Part shown: positions 7,589-18,975 of the stretch, piece after piece | How positions within the stretch are numbered: position 1 is the first letter of the stretch | Layout: each line of letters opens with the position of its first letter | Source of the DNA: an uncultured bacterium | GTDB lineage: Bacteria > Gemmatimonadota > Gemmatimonadetes > Longimicrobiales > RSA9 | Direction of reading: 5' to 3' | Assembly: GCA_937995995.1 (NCBI GenBank) | Contig: CALKIP010000305.1 | Span: 1 to 27,006, forward strand | DNA: 27,006 nt | The notes under the pieces: generated by a model | The model's database searches: none | The model's input: the letters and a program-made list of their open reading frames with translations, nothing else | Told to the model about the DNA's origin: nothing | Program-made: the position numbers and the translations under genes

Positions 7589-10033
7589 TTAGAACCCTTG
7601 CCCGAACTTGAAATGGAACTGCCAGCCCGGATCATCCTTGTCGAACCCGTACGCGTAATCAAGCCCGAGCGGTCCGAATGGAGTGACCAGTGTAAGGCCC
7701 ACGCCGGCGCCCCGGAAGAGGCGAGTCGGGTTGACCTGCTCCACTTCGCGCCAAATGTTGCCGGCGTCGTAGAAGAGCGAAATCGAAATGTTGTCGTTGA
7801 ACCGCACCGCGTACTCCGCACTCAGCCGCAGATACGCATCGCCGAAGCGGTCCACGAGCGGGACGGCGCCCGCACCGGAACGTGGGGCGTACCCCAGCGG
7901 GGTGATCGTCGTTTCCTCGTAGCCGCGGAGCGATTTGCCGAACTGCACGCCGCCGAGCCAGAAGCGCTCGAACGGGAGTGCGTCCGCATCGCCGAAGATG
8001 GCGCCGGCCTCTGCACTCAGCCCGAGTGCGAAGCGGATCGGCCGGCTGCCCGGTGAATTGCCGCCCAGCTCACCGACCGGCACCCACCAGGTCGAGCTGG
8101 CGGTGTACTTCTGGAAGTTGCCGTCACCGCCCAGCGGACCGCCGGTGAAGCTCGCCTCGATCTCCTGACGCGACCCGTTGGTCGGGAAGAGCGGACTGTT
8201 CAGTCGGTTGCGGACCAGGCCGAGGGTCACCGTGCTCTGGAGCGCGTCGGGCAGGCTGAAGAGTGAGCCCTCCGTCCCCTCGCGCTCCCTGTACTTGCTC
8301 TCGGAGAGCGTGTAGCCGATGAAGACGCGACTGAAGCGCCGGTCGAGGGGGAACGGCACACCGAAGCGCAATGCACCACCCGTACGCCGCTGCTCACCCT
8401 CGTCGAAGCTCACGAAGCGGCCGTAGCTGTAGCGCGTGCTGAAGAGCGAGAGCGAACCGCTTACCCGTGAGCCCGCGATTGCCGGATCGCTGTAGCTCGC
8501 CTCGAAGTTGTTCGTATAGCGGCCGTACTCCATCTGCAGGTGCCCGGACTTCGCCTGGCCGAAGAGGTTCGGCTGATCATAGCCCAGGAAGCCCGAGAAA
8601 CCGCCCCAACCGCCGACCGAGGTACCGAAGTTGATCGAGCCGGTCTGCTTCTCCTTCACCTCGAAGGTGACGTTGACGTCCCCGTTCTCGAGGCGCTCGA
8701 TCTGCGGCATCGGCAAAGGCGTCTCGAAGAATCCGAGCCCGGAGATCGCCTGGTAGCTCTGGAGTAGGGCATCCTCGCTGTAGACATCGCCCGGAAGCAC
8801 GTAGATCCGCTCGCGGATCACGTCCTCATGCGTGAAGGTGTTCCCCTTGACCGAGACCTTGTTGATGTAGGCGGGATCGCCCTCGCGGATGTTCCAGGCC
8901 AGGCGGACCGCGGCCTGCCCGTCCTCGGTGACGACGCGCTCGATCTCCGGCTCGACCTGCGCGTAGAGGTAGCCGAGGTTGCGGTAGAGCTGACCCACCT
9001 GTTCCGAGGCGCCCAGGAATGCCGACCGATCGAAAACTTCGCCCTGGCTGCGCTCCTGGCTTCCACCCAGGCCGAATCGATTCAGAATTCCGCCGGTCCG
9101 ACGCTCGAAGTAGCGCTCCAGGTCGTCGGTCGCGAAGCGGCGGTTGCCCCGCACCTCGAAATCGGCGAGACGGTACTGCGGCCCCTCGTCGACCGTGATC
9201 ACGAGACGCGCTTTCCCGGACTCCGGGTCGACGACCAGTGAATCACCCGTCACGGTGAAATCGATGTAGCCGTGTCGGCCGTAGAATTCCGGAAGCCTCT
9301 CTCTCAGATCGCGGCGCAGCTTCTCCTCATCGTAGGTCCCTTTGCGGAACCAGAAGAAGCCCTCGGGACGGACCTCCATCGTGCTGCGCAACTGGTCGTC
9401 CGAGAAGGCCTCGTTCCCCTCGAACACGACCTCCGCGATCGAAACCCGCTGGCCCTCGACCACGTCGAAGACCAGCCGGTGCTCGCCCGGACGGTCCGGG
9501 ATCGGTTCGAGGCGATGCTCCACGGAGCGCGCCTGGAAGCCCTTGTTGGCCAGGAGACGCCGCACCATGTGCTTGGCAGCGGCCACCTTGGCCGGACGCA
9601 GAGGGCCGCCGGCCTGGAGCCCGGCGGAGTCGCGGACGGCACCGGCGCTCACGTTTTCCAGGCCCTCGAAGTCGATCCGGGAGATGTACGGCTGCTCCCT
9701 GACCTCGATGGTCAGGTGCACGGCCCCCGGCTCGCTCCCCTCGCCCGCCGTGACCCGGACGTCCTCGTACTGTCCGGATGCCCACAGTTTGTGGATGGCG
9801 CGGTTGACTTCCTTGTAGGTGATCGTATCACCCGCCCGCAGACCGGACTCGCCGATGATCACGGCCGTCTGCAGTCGCTCGTTGCCCTGTACAGATACGC
9901 CGTCGACGACGACTCGTCCCGGGATCTGCGTGGCGTCCGCCTGCTGCGCGTGCAGCGATGCCCCGGGTACGGCCAGGGCAAATGACAGGAGGGCCGCCGC
10001 CGTAGCGGCGGCCCATGCTCGGTTCCGTCCCAT
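7589..10033 (-). CDS. bamA: Outer-membrane protein assembly factor BamA
   Basis: BamA is the essential outer-membrane insertase for beta-barrel proteins. The 814-residue protein (ATG 10033) begins with a signal peptide (AAATAAALLSFALAVPGASLHAQ). Five POTRA domains follow, beginning with VDGVSVQGNERLQ and including FEGLENVS, FEGNEAFSD, FEVRGNRRF and VKGNTFTHEDVIRERI. The 16-strand barrel starts near TGSINFGTSVGG. The lid loop L6 carries LRGYEE, corresponding to the VRGF motif. The last residues (WQFHFKFGQGF) form a C-terminal aromatic beta-signal. An in-frame GTG at 10045 adds only four residues and is an equal alternative. The gene follows clpC by 17-29 bp, an unusual neighbour for bamA. Confidence 0.96.
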   Translation of the reverse strand: MGRNRAWAAATAAALLSFALAVPGASLHAQQADATQIPGRVVVDGVSVQGNERLQTAVIIGESGLRAGDTITYKEVNRAIHKLWASGQYEDVRVTAGEGSEPGAVHLTIEVREQPYISRIDFEGLENVSAGAVRDSAGLQAGGPLRPAKVAAAKHMVRRLLANKGFQARSVEHRLEPIPDRPGEHRLVFDVVEGQRVSIAEVVFEGNEAFSDDQLRSTMEVRPEGFFWFRKGTYDEEKLRRDLRERLPEFYGRHGYIDFTVTGDSLVVDPESGKARLVITVDEGPQYRLADFEVRGNRRFATDDLERYFERRTGGILNRFGLGGSQERSQGEVFDRSAFLGASEQVGQLYRNLGYLYAQVEPEIERVVTEDGQAAVRLAWNIREGDPAYINKVSVKGNTFTHEDVIRERIYVLPGDVYSEDALLQSYQAISGLGFFETPLPMPQIERLENGDVNVTFEVKEKQTGSINFGTSVGGWGGFSGFLGYDQPNLFGQAKSGHLQMEYGRYTNNFEASYSDPAIAGSRVSGSLSLFSTRYSYGRFVSFDEGEQRRTGGALRFGVPFPLDRRFSRVFIGYTLSESKYREREGTEGSLFSLPDALQSTVTLGLVRNRLNSPLFPTNGSRQEIEASFTGGPLGGDGNFQKYTASSTWWVPVGELGGNSPGSRPIRFALGLSAEAGAIFGDADALPFERFWLGGVQFGKSLRGYEETTITPLGYAPRSGAGAVPLVDRFGDAYLRLSAEYAVRFNDNISISLFYDAGNIWREVEQVNPTRLFRGAGVGLTLVTPFGPLGLDYAYGFDKDDPGWQFHFKFGQGF

Positions 10034-10062
10034 CAACCTCGACACAACCTTGATTGGAATGC

Positions 10063-12537
<2,475 letters not shown>

Positions 12538-12573
12538 GGAAGCCCTCGTAGCCGGAGACGTCGATTACCCAGT

Positions 12574-13686
12574 TTAGGCCCCTTCCACGCCCGTATCCTC
12601 ATCCGAAGGCACATCGCCTTCGGCGGCGAGGATACGACGGACATATGCAGCACGATGCAAATCGCTTTCCGCTTCGGACAAGGACCGCCCGGCCGCCTGC
12701 TGGAGGTGCGCAGATTGCGCGTAAATCATGACTTTGTTCAGCGTGTATACACTGAGGCCTGGGAGTAGTTTCACGCTCACACCCAGTCTCACGCCGCTCA
12801 ACAGGTTCATGACCTCCTCGAAGGTGAGCGACCGCGCATAGCGCAGCAGGCCGTACGCGCGCCAGATCTTGTCCTCGATCACGGCCGGCGCATCCCGCAG
12901 GAGCACGGAACGGGCCTGCATTTCGTACTGGATCACCTGCGTCACGATCTTCTGCAGGTGATCGATCAGATCCTCCTCGCTCTTGCCGAGCGTGGTCTGG
13001 TTCGAGATCTGGAAGAAGTTGCCCACCACTTCCGATCCCTCGCCGTACAGCCCCCGGAAGGTGAGACCCACCTGTCCGATCCCCTGGAGCACCCGCCCGA
13101 TCTCCTTGGTCAGCACCAGGCCCGGAAGGTGGACGAAGATCGAAGCACGCAGACCGGTCCCCACATTCGTGGGACAGCTCGTCAGATAGCCGAACTCCTG
13201 GTGATAGGCGAACGGCAGTCGAGCACCGAGTTCCTCGTCGAGCCGATCCACGAGCTGGAACGCATCCTCCAGCCGAAGCCCGGAAAGCAGCGCCTGCAGC
13301 CGGAGGTGATCCTCCTCGTTCACCATCATGCCGACCCGCTCGTGCGGGTCCATGAACAGCGCAGCGCCACTCGGCGGGGCCGTCCCGTCCTCACCGGCGA
13401 TTTCACGGGAGATCAGATGGCGTTCCAGCAGAACGCGCCTCGAGAGCGCCGGCAGTGCCGCCAGATCCAGCGCCACGCCATCCTTGAGCGTGGTCGCGTG
13501 GTCCACGGCACCGCGCACCTGCTCCAATACCTGCTCCGACTCGCCATCACGCAGACGCGGTCCGAAGGTGTGCCCCTGGAGATTTCGTGCCAGCCGCACC
13601 CGGGTCGAGAGGACGATATCCGAGTGCGGGCCACTGGCCTCGAGCCAGCCGAGTCCGAAATCGGGAACCGCGGTCAGATCCGTCAT
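12574..13686 (-). CDS. mcsB: Protein arginine kinase McsB
   Basis: McsB phosphorylates arginine side chains and so tags proteins for ClpCP. The 370-residue protein is an ATP:guanido phosphotransferase with LSTRVRLARNL (nucleotide-binding arginines, about 26-36), VNEEDHLRL (122-130), and CPTNVGTGLRAS with the active-site Cys171. The C-terminal dimer/pArg domain is present (about 260-350). The conserved RDxxRA pArg-binding motif reads SDLHRA here (341-346), with the first Arg replaced by Ser. The tail is acidic and extends past the motif. The ATG overlaps the mcsA stop in an ATGA. Guanido kinases for creatine or arginine are excluded by the McsB-type length and neighbours. Confidence 0.95.
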   Translation of the reverse strand: MTDLTAVPDFGLGWLEASGPHSDIVLSTRVRLARNLQGHTFGPRLRDGESEQVLEQVRGAVDHATTLKDGVALDLAALPALSRRVLLERHLISREIAGEDGTAPPSGAALFMDPHERVGMMVNEEDHLRLQALLSGLRLEDAFQLVDRLDEELGARLPFAYHQEFGYLTSCPTNVGTGLRASIFVHLPGLVLTKEIGRVLQGIGQVGLTFRGLYGEGSEVVGNFFQISNQTTLGKSEEDLIDHLQKIVTQVIQYEMQARSVLLRDAPAVIEDKIWRAYGLLRYARSLTFEEVMNLLSGVRLGVSVKLLPGLSVYTLNKVMIYAQSAHLQQAAGRSLSEAESDLHRAAYVRRILAAEGDVPSDEDTGVEGA

Positions 13687-14183
13687 GATGTAGCAGCCTC
13701 CAACTCCCGAATCTGATCACGGAGCAGCGCGGCGCGTTCGAAGTCCTCGTTCGCCACGGCCTTGTCCAGCTTGCGCCGCAAGCCGCTCAGCCGCTGACGC
13801 CGCTGCGCCTGCGTCGGATCCGGCGGCAGGTAGACCTTGCCCACGTGCTGGGTCCCCCCGTGCAGGCGCCGCAGGAGCCCGCGGAGGTGCGCTTCGAAGG
13901 TGACGTAGCAGTGCGAGCAGCCCAGCCGTCCCTTCTTCTTGAATTCGTCGATCGTGAGCCCGCAGTAAGCACAGGCCCCCGTGGGCATCGTGGCATCCAT
14001 GTGAACGCCCTGGCCCATCTGTGCAAGGAAGTCCGTGAGGGGCACGTTGCCCGGGTGCGCCCCGGGCTCCAACCCCTTCGCCTCACCGCACGCCTCACAG
14101 AGGTGAAACGTGCTCATTTGATTGTTGACGATCTGCGTGAGGTGGATGACCGCCTCGTTCTCGCCACAGTGGTCACAGAGCAT
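13683..14183 (-). CDS. mcsA: McsA, zinc-binding activator of McsB
   Basis: McsA is a zinc protein that binds and activates the McsB kinase. The 166-residue protein has four CxxC pairs (C3/C6, C29/C32, C71/C74, C89/C92), which can hold two zinc ions, and the McsA signature LGCSHCYVTFEAHL. A C-terminal UVR domain (KAVANEDFERAALLRDQIREL, about 141-161) matches the UVR segment of ClpC and is the usual protein-interaction motif of the family. The gene overlaps mcsB by 4 bp and starts 6 bp after the lolD stop. In Firmicutes the order is ctsR-mcsA-mcsB-clpC; here the ctsR position is taken by an ABC transporter gene. Confidence 0.93.
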   Translation of the reverse strand: MLCDHCGENEAVIHLTQIVNNQMSTFHLCEACGEAKGLEPGAHPGNVPLTDFLAQMGQGVHMDATMPTGACAYCGLTIDEFKKKGRLGCSHCYVTFEAHLRGLLRRLHGGTQHVGKVYLPPDPTQAQRRQRLSGLRRKLDKAVANEDFERAALLRDQIRELEAATS

Positions 14184-14189
14184 GGCTAC

Positions 14190-14942
14190 CTACACCGGAT
14201 GAAAGCTCTGGAGCTGGCCCTCCCTCAGAAGGAGGATTCGATCCGCACGGTCGGCCAGCTCCCGGTTGTGCGTCGCCAGGACCAGCGCCACTCCGTGCTC
14301 GTCGCGGACCTTGAAGAACAGGTCGTGAAGTTGTTCGCTCGTGTGTGCGTCGAGGTTCCCGCTGGGCTCGTCGGCGATGACGACCGCGGGATCGTTCGCC
14401 AGGGCTCGCGCCACCGCGACGCGCTGTTGTTCCCCGCCGCTCAGTTCGCGCGGCGTGTGCTTGAGCCGAGCGCTCAGCCCCACGGCCGCGAGCAGTTCGC
14501 GCGCCCGGTCCGCTGCCTCGCGGCGTCCTCGCCCCGCGATCAGCAGAGGCATCGAGACGTTCTCCAGGGCCGTGAACTCCTGGAGAAGGTGGTGGAACTG
14601 GAAGACGAAGCCGATCCTCTGGTTGCGAAGGGCCGCCAGTTCCCGGTCCGTGAGCCCTGCGAGCGAGCGGCCGTCCAGCACGACCTCGCCGCGGGTCGGC
14701 CGATCCAGACCGCCCAGGAGATGGAGCAGCGTGGACTTCCCCGCCCCGCTCGACCCCACGATCGCGATGGCCTCGCCAGGCGCCACCTGGATCTCTACCC
14801 CCTCCAGGACCGCGAGTTCGTTCCTGTCGCCATCGATGTAAGTCTTGTACAGGCCCCGGCCTTCCAGAACGGGCTGCACAGACACTGGCGCGCCACGCGC
14901 CGCTCCGTCATCCGCACGTACCATCCGTGGAGCCTCACTCAT
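14190..14942 (-). CDS. lolD: Lipoprotein-releasing ABC transporter ATP-binding protein LolD
   Basis: LolD powers extraction of outer-membrane lipoproteins from the inner membrane. The 250-residue ATPase has Walker A GSSGAGKSTLLHLLGGLD (about 64-81), the Q-loop region FVFQFHHLLQEFTALEN, the ABC signature LSGGEQQRVAVARAL, Walker B VVIADEPSGNLD, and the switch His in ATHNREL. The FQFHHLL and EPSGNLD forms are typical of the LolD/MacB/FtsE group, and the adjacent LolC-like permease decides for LolD. The N-terminus before LEGRGLYKTY is about 25 residues longer than usual, so a later start is possible. It overlaps the permease gene by 8 bp. Confidence 0.92.
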   Translation of the reverse strand: MSEAPRMVRADDGAARGAPVSVQPVLEGRGLYKTYIDGDRNELAVLEGVEIQVAPGEAIAIVGSSGAGKSTLLHLLGGLDRPTRGEVVLDGRSLAGLTDRELAALRNQRIGFVFQFHHLLQEFTALENVSMPLLIAGRGRREAADRARELLAAVGLSARLKHTPRELSGGEQQRVAVARALANDPAVVIADEPSGNLDAHTSEQLHDLFFKVRDEHGVALVLATHNRELADRADRILLLREGQLQSFHPV

Positions 14943-16185
14943 GGCGGATCGCCTCCACAGGCTGGAGTCGGGAGGCCTGACGTGCCGGATGAATCGTCGC
15001 GACGAAGGCGATCAGGATACTCACCGCCACGATCATCACCAGATCCAGCGGATCCAGTGCGACGGGGAGTGTATCCACGAAGTAGACGTCGCCCGGAAGG
15101 GTAATGAATTTATACCGATCCAGCGTCCATACAAGCGCGAGGCCTCCGATCGTGCCCAGCCCCGTACCGATCACGCCGATCGCGAGCCCCTGCAGCATGA
15201 AGACCTTGAGAACGCGGCTGTCGTTGAGCCCCATGGACTTGAGGATCCCGATCTCCCTCGTCTTGTCCGACACCACCATGACCAGGGTGCTGATGATGTT
15301 GAAGGCCGCGACCAGGATGATCAGCGACAGGATCACACCCATGGCGAACTTTTCGAGCTTGAGCGCCGAGAAGAGCGCCCCGTTCAGGTCGACCCACGAC
15401 TGGGTGTAGTAGGGGAAGCCGAGCGCATCGTCGATCGCGGCGCCGATCGCGGTGGCCTCCCACGGGTCGGTAACATTGACCGCCACGCCGCTGACCGTCG
15501 ATTCCGGGAGGTCGAGCAGGTCCTGCACGGCCGCCATGGGGGCGTAGAGATTCTGGCTGTCGTAGTCGTACATCCCGGTGGTGAACAGCCCGGTGACCTC
15601 GAATTGACGGATCGCCGGCTGCAGGTCGCCCAGGGGTCCCGTCTTGATGTTTTCGCCGGAGATCACCGTGACCACGTCGCCGGGGAGGACGTTCATCTTC
15701 TCCGCCAGCCGCCGGCCGATCAGCACGCCGGGCAGATCCGAGCGTGTCGGGGTCAGGCTGTACTCCCCCGTGGCGAGCCGTTCGTCGATGATGGTGAGCG
15801 GAGGACCATCGTGGTCGGGGTCGGCGCCGTACAGGATCCCCGCCTGGGCGTACTCGACACCTTCGCGGACCACCGCGACCTGCGTCATGAGGAAGGGCTG
15901 AGCCGCCACCACGCCGGGCACTTCACGCACCGGCTCCAGCAGCGGCTCGTAGTTGTCCATGCGAAACGACTGGCCGGGCTCGAAGACATAGACGTGGGGC
16001 GTATTGCCGAGGATCTTCTCCTGGAGGTCACGCTGCAGCCCCGTCATCACGGCGATCACCGTGATCAGCGCGGTCACGCCCAGGCAGATGCCGCCGATCG
16101 CGATCACCGTGATCAGCGAGAGAAACCGCCCCTTGCGGCGCGAAGACAGGTAGCGCCGCGCTATGTACCACTCCAAGCGCCTCAC
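14935..16185 (-). CDS. lolC: Lipoprotein-releasing system permease, LolC/LolE family
   Basis: The 416-residue protein is the membrane partner of LolD. It has the LolC/E layout: an N-terminal YIARRYLSSRRKGRFLSLIT segment leading into TM1 (about 21-48), a large periplasmic domain (about 50-275), and three C-terminal helices (about 281-306, 328-354 and 380-398). DKTREIGILKSMG follows TM2, and the tail carries the family's PARQASRLQPVEAIRHE. Only one permease gene is present next to lolD, so the transporter may be a homodimer (as in LolF-type systems), or the second subunit may lie elsewhere. The start is a GTG at 16185, 10 bp after the lysS stop. Confidence 0.9.
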   Translation of the reverse strand: MRRLEWYIARRYLSSRRKGRFLSLITVIAIGGICLGVTALITVIAVMTGLQRDLQEKILGNTPHVYVFEPGQSFRMDNYEPLLEPVREVPGVVAAQPFLMTQVAVVREGVEYAQAGILYGADPDHDGPPLTIIDERLATGEYSLTPTRSDLPGVLIGRRLAEKMNVLPGDVVTVISGENIKTGPLGDLQPAIRQFEVTGLFTTGMYDYDSQNLYAPMAAVQDLLDLPESTVSGVAVNVTDPWEATAIGAAIDDALGFPYYTQSWVDLNGALFSALKLEKFAMGVILSLIILVAAFNIISTLVMVVSDKTREIGILKSMGLNDSRVLKVFMLQGLAIGVIGTGLGTIGGLALVWTLDRYKFITLPGDVYFVDTLPVALDPLDLVMIVAVSILIAFVATIHPARQASRLQPVEAIRHE

Positions 16186-16195
16186 GATCGTTGGC

Positions 16196-17752
16196 TCACT
16201 CCGGCCTCATGGTTGGAAACAGGATGACGTCACGTATCGACGCCTGATCGGTGAGGAGCATCACGAGCCGGTCGACGCCGATCCCCACCCCGCCCGTGGG
16301 CGGCATGCCATACTCCAGCGCGCGAATGTAGTCCTCGTCATAGCTCTGGGCCTCTTCATCCCCCTGCTCACGGAGGCGGACCTGTGCCAGGAAGCGCTCG
16401 CGCTGGTCGAGCGGATCGTTCCGCTCGCTGACGGCGTTGGCGATCTCACGGCCCGCCACGATCAGTTCGAAGCGCTCCACCAGCTCCGAATCCCCTCGCT
16501 TGGGCTTGGCCAGAGGCGAGAGCTCACGCGGGAAGTCCGTGATGAATACCGGCTGGTCGAGATGCGGTTCCACGAGTTCCCCGAAGAGCTCGTCGATCAA
16601 CTTCGGCCGGCTCATCGTTTCCACGTCTTCGATGCCGAACGAGCGTACGGCGTCGCGTAGCGCGGCATCGTCCATCGCCGCCACATCCATGTCACCGTAC
16701 TGGCGCAGCGCCTCGAGGTACGGAATCCGGCGGTACGGCGGAGTGAAGTCGAGCGGAACACCCTGGTACTCGAGCGTCGTCCCCCCGTCGGTCGCTTCCC
16801 GCACGATCGTGGAAAGCATCTCCTCTACCAGCGCCATCATGTCCTCGTAGTCGGCGTAGGCCTGGTAGAACTCGAGCATGGTGAACTCGGGGTTGTGCGT
16901 GCGGTCGATCCCCTCGTTCCGGAAATCCTTGCCGATCTCGTAGACCCGCTCGAGCCCGCCCACGATCAGGCGCTTGAGGTAGAGCTCGTCTGCGATGCGC
17001 AGGTAGAGCTGCATGTCGAGCGCGTGGTGGTGCGTCGTGAACGGCCGGGCCGACGCTCCGCCGTAGAGCGGCTGCAACACCGGTGTTTCCACCTCGATGT
17101 AGCCGCGCTCGTCCAGGAATCGCCGCAGCGCGCTGACGATGCGCGAGCGCTTGATGAAGACTTCACGCACTTCGGGGTGCACCGCCAGATCGGCGTAGCG
17201 CTGGCGGTAGCGCTGCTCCACGTCGGCAAAACCGCTGTAGACGCGGCGCTCGCCGGTCTCGGCGTCGACCTCCTCCTTGCCGAGTGGAAGCGGTCTCAAC
17301 GACTTGGCCAGCAGCTCGAAGCTCGCCGCCCGTACCGTCACCTCCCCCATGCGCGTCCGGAAGAGGTCTCCCTCCACGCCGATCCAGTCACCCGGGTCCA
17401 GGAGGCCGAGCAGCTCATACGCCTCATCGCCGACCACGTTCTTGCGGATGTAGATCTGAATCCGCCCGCTCCGGTCCGCCAGATCGATGAACGTGCTCTT
17501 GCCGTGTGAGCGCAAGGTGATGAGCCGGCCGGCGAGCCGCACCTTCGATCCGTAGCCGTCCTCGGACAGATTGCCGGCCCCTTCCTCCGCCTCGAAGGCC
17601 CCTCGAGCATCGGCTGCGGAGTGCGTGACGTCGTACGAGTATGCAAAGGGCTCGATGCCGCGGCGCCGAAGCTCCTCGAGCTTCTCGTGTCGCGCCTCGA
17701 CGACCTGGCTCCTGCGCTCACCTTCCCGTGCGCCGGCTCCCGCTCCGCCCAT
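16196..17752 (-). CDS. lysS: Lysyl-tRNA synthetase, class II
   Basis: LysS charges tRNA-Lys. The 518-residue protein (ATG 17752) has an OB-fold anticodon-binding domain (KVRLAGRLITLRSHGKSTFIDL), class II motif 1 (about 180-220), motif 2 FRNEGIDRTHNPEFT, and motif 3 GVGIGVDRLVMLLT near the end. An in-frame TTG at 17776 would add eight residues. The ATG is preferred because AGGAG and GAGAGG lie 7-12 bases upstream. It follows prfB by 43 bp, the same prfB-lysS order as in E. coli. The first 20 residues are Gly/Ala-rich and not conserved. Confidence 0.95.
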   Translation of the reverse strand: MGGAGAGAREGERRSQVVEARHEKLEELRRRGIEPFAYSYDVTHSAADARGAFEAEEGAGNLSEDGYGSKVRLAGRLITLRSHGKSTFIDLADRSGRIQIYIRKNVVGDEAYELLGLLDPGDWIGVEGDLFRTRMGEVTVRAASFELLAKSLRPLPLGKEEVDAETGERRVYSGFADVEQRYRQRYADLAVHPEVREVFIKRSRIVSALRRFLDERGYIEVETPVLQPLYGGASARPFTTHHHALDMQLYLRIADELYLKRLIVGGLERVYEIGKDFRNEGIDRTHNPEFTMLEFYQAYADYEDMMALVEEMLSTIVREATDGGTTLEYQGVPLDFTPPYRRIPYLEALRQYGDMDVAAMDDAALRDAVRSFGIEDVETMSRPKLIDELFGELVEPHLDQPVFITDFPRELSPLAKPKRGDSELVERFELIVAGREIANAVSERNDPLDQRERFLAQVRLREQGDEEAQSYDEDYIRALEYGMPPTGGVGIGVDRLVMLLTDQASIRDVILFPTMRPE

Positions 17753-17795
17753 TCCGCGTCCTCTCCTTCGCTCCAAATCCTTCAGGCGCGGCTCG

Positions 17796-18900
17796 TCAAG
17801 CGACCCGCGCCCCGTATTCCTTCAGGTACGCCTCGATGAACGGATCGAGTTCTCCGTTCATGATTCCCTGGACATCAGAGATCTTCAATTCGGTCCGATG
17901 GTCGGTAACCATCGTATACGGCTGGAAGACGTACGAACGGATCTGGTTGCCCCAGCCGATGTCCGTCTTCTCCGACTCGACCTTTTCGCGATCCGCCTGG
18001 CGCTTGTCCTGCTCGTGCTGGTAGAGCGCCGCCTTGAGCATCCTCATGGCCGTGGCCTTGTTCTGGCCCTGGCTGCGTTCGCTCTGGCATGCAACCACGA
18101 TCCCGGTCGGGATGTGCGTGATCCGTACGGCCGAGTCCGTCTTGTTGACGTGCTGGCCGCCCTTTCCGCCCGCACGATAGGTGTCGATTCGCAGGTCCTT
18201 CTCGTTGATCTCGATCTCGATCTCGTCGTCCACCACCGGGTAGACGAAGACACTCGCGAACGACGTGTGGCGCCGCGCCTGGGCGTCGTACGGCGAGATG
18301 CGGACCAGGCGATGGATCCCCTTCTCGGCCTTCAGGAAGCCGTACGCGTAGCGGCCACGGATCTCGAGCGTGGCGCTCTTGATCCCCGCCTCTTCCCCGG
18401 GCTGCAGCTCGAGGAGCTGAACATCGTAGTCGTGGGCCTCCGCCCAGCGCGAGTACATGCGCAAGAGCATCTCCGCCCAGTCCTGAGACTCCGTCCCCCC
18501 GGCTCCCGGGTGGATGGTGAGGAGCGCGTCGCGCGCATCATCCGGACCGCGCAGCATGTTGCGCAGCTCCAGCTTGTCGATGTCCTGGCCCAGGGCATCG
18601 ACTTCGGCAATCCACTCCCTCTCCATCTCGGGGTCTGCATCGACCGCGAGCAGTTCGCCGATCTCGTCGAGTTCGCGGGCCTTCGCATCGGCCCGGTCCC
18701 ACGGCTCCACCCAGCCCTTCAGGTCCTTGACTTCGGAGATGACATCCTGCGTGGCAGCGCCGTCGTCCCAGAATCCCGGCTCCGCCATCCGCTCCTCCAG
18801 TTCCTGAATGCGGCTACGCTTGGCCGCTACGTCAAAGATAACCTCCGAGCGACTGGATCCGCTCCCTGTACGCCTGCAGACGCTCTCTCGTTTCTTCCAT
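17796..18900 (-). CDS. prfB: Peptide chain release factor 2, expressed by programmed +1 frameshift
   Basis: RF2 terminates translation at UGA and UAA. The reading frame is split. ATG 18900 opens 22 codons ending GGYL and an in-frame TGA (18834-18832). A +1 shift on CTT-T continues in the second frame from GAC (18833) for 345 more residues to the stop at 17796, giving 367 residues in total, the family length. The junction GYL/DVAAKRSR aligns with the E. coli junction. Domain features are HPGAGGTESQDWA, the peptidyl-release motif GGQ (247-249), and the stop-recognition tripeptide SPY (202-204), where SPF is usual. A strong GAGGTGA sits 5 bases before the ATG. It heads the large gene block and is followed by lysS. 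Confidence 0.95.
18831..18846 (-). promoter_or_regulatory. RF2 autoregulatory +1 frameshift site
   Basis: The minus strand reads GGAGGT TAT CTT TGA C. This is the classic prfB arrangement: a Shine-Dalgarno-like GGAGGT, a three-base spacer, the slippery CTT and the UGA stop followed by C. When RF2 is scarce, the ribosome slips +1 on CTT and makes full-length RF2, a negative feedback loop well established in E. coli. All parts have the same spacing as in E. coli. Confidence 0.95.
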
Positions 18901-18931
18901 TTGCGTCACCTCGATCTCCACTAACGCGAGA

Positions 18932-18952
18932 GGCCGTCCGATTAGGACGGCC
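18932..18952 (-). promoter_or_regulatory. Perfect 8-bp hairpin in the prfB leader
   Basis: GGCCGTCC and GGACGGCC form a perfect 8-bp stem with a 5-base loop. It lies between the predicted prfB promoter and the ribosome-binding site, about 17 bases into the expected transcript. No T-run follows on the minus strand, so it is a poor intrinsic terminator. A 5'-stabilising or regulatory leader structure is more likely. Confidence 0.5.
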
Positions 18953-18975
18953 CCGGATGCAATCTCGACACCGGA

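Noticed and set aside
17796..18900. prfB as a pseudogene because of the in-frame TGA
   Set aside because: The TGA sits in an intact RF2 frameshift signal with correct spacing, and the joined protein has the normal length and junction.
18932..18952. Hairpin in the prfB leader as an intrinsic terminator of the upstream operon
   Set aside because: No T-rich run follows on the minus strand, and the hairpin lies downstream of a good promoter, within the expected leader.
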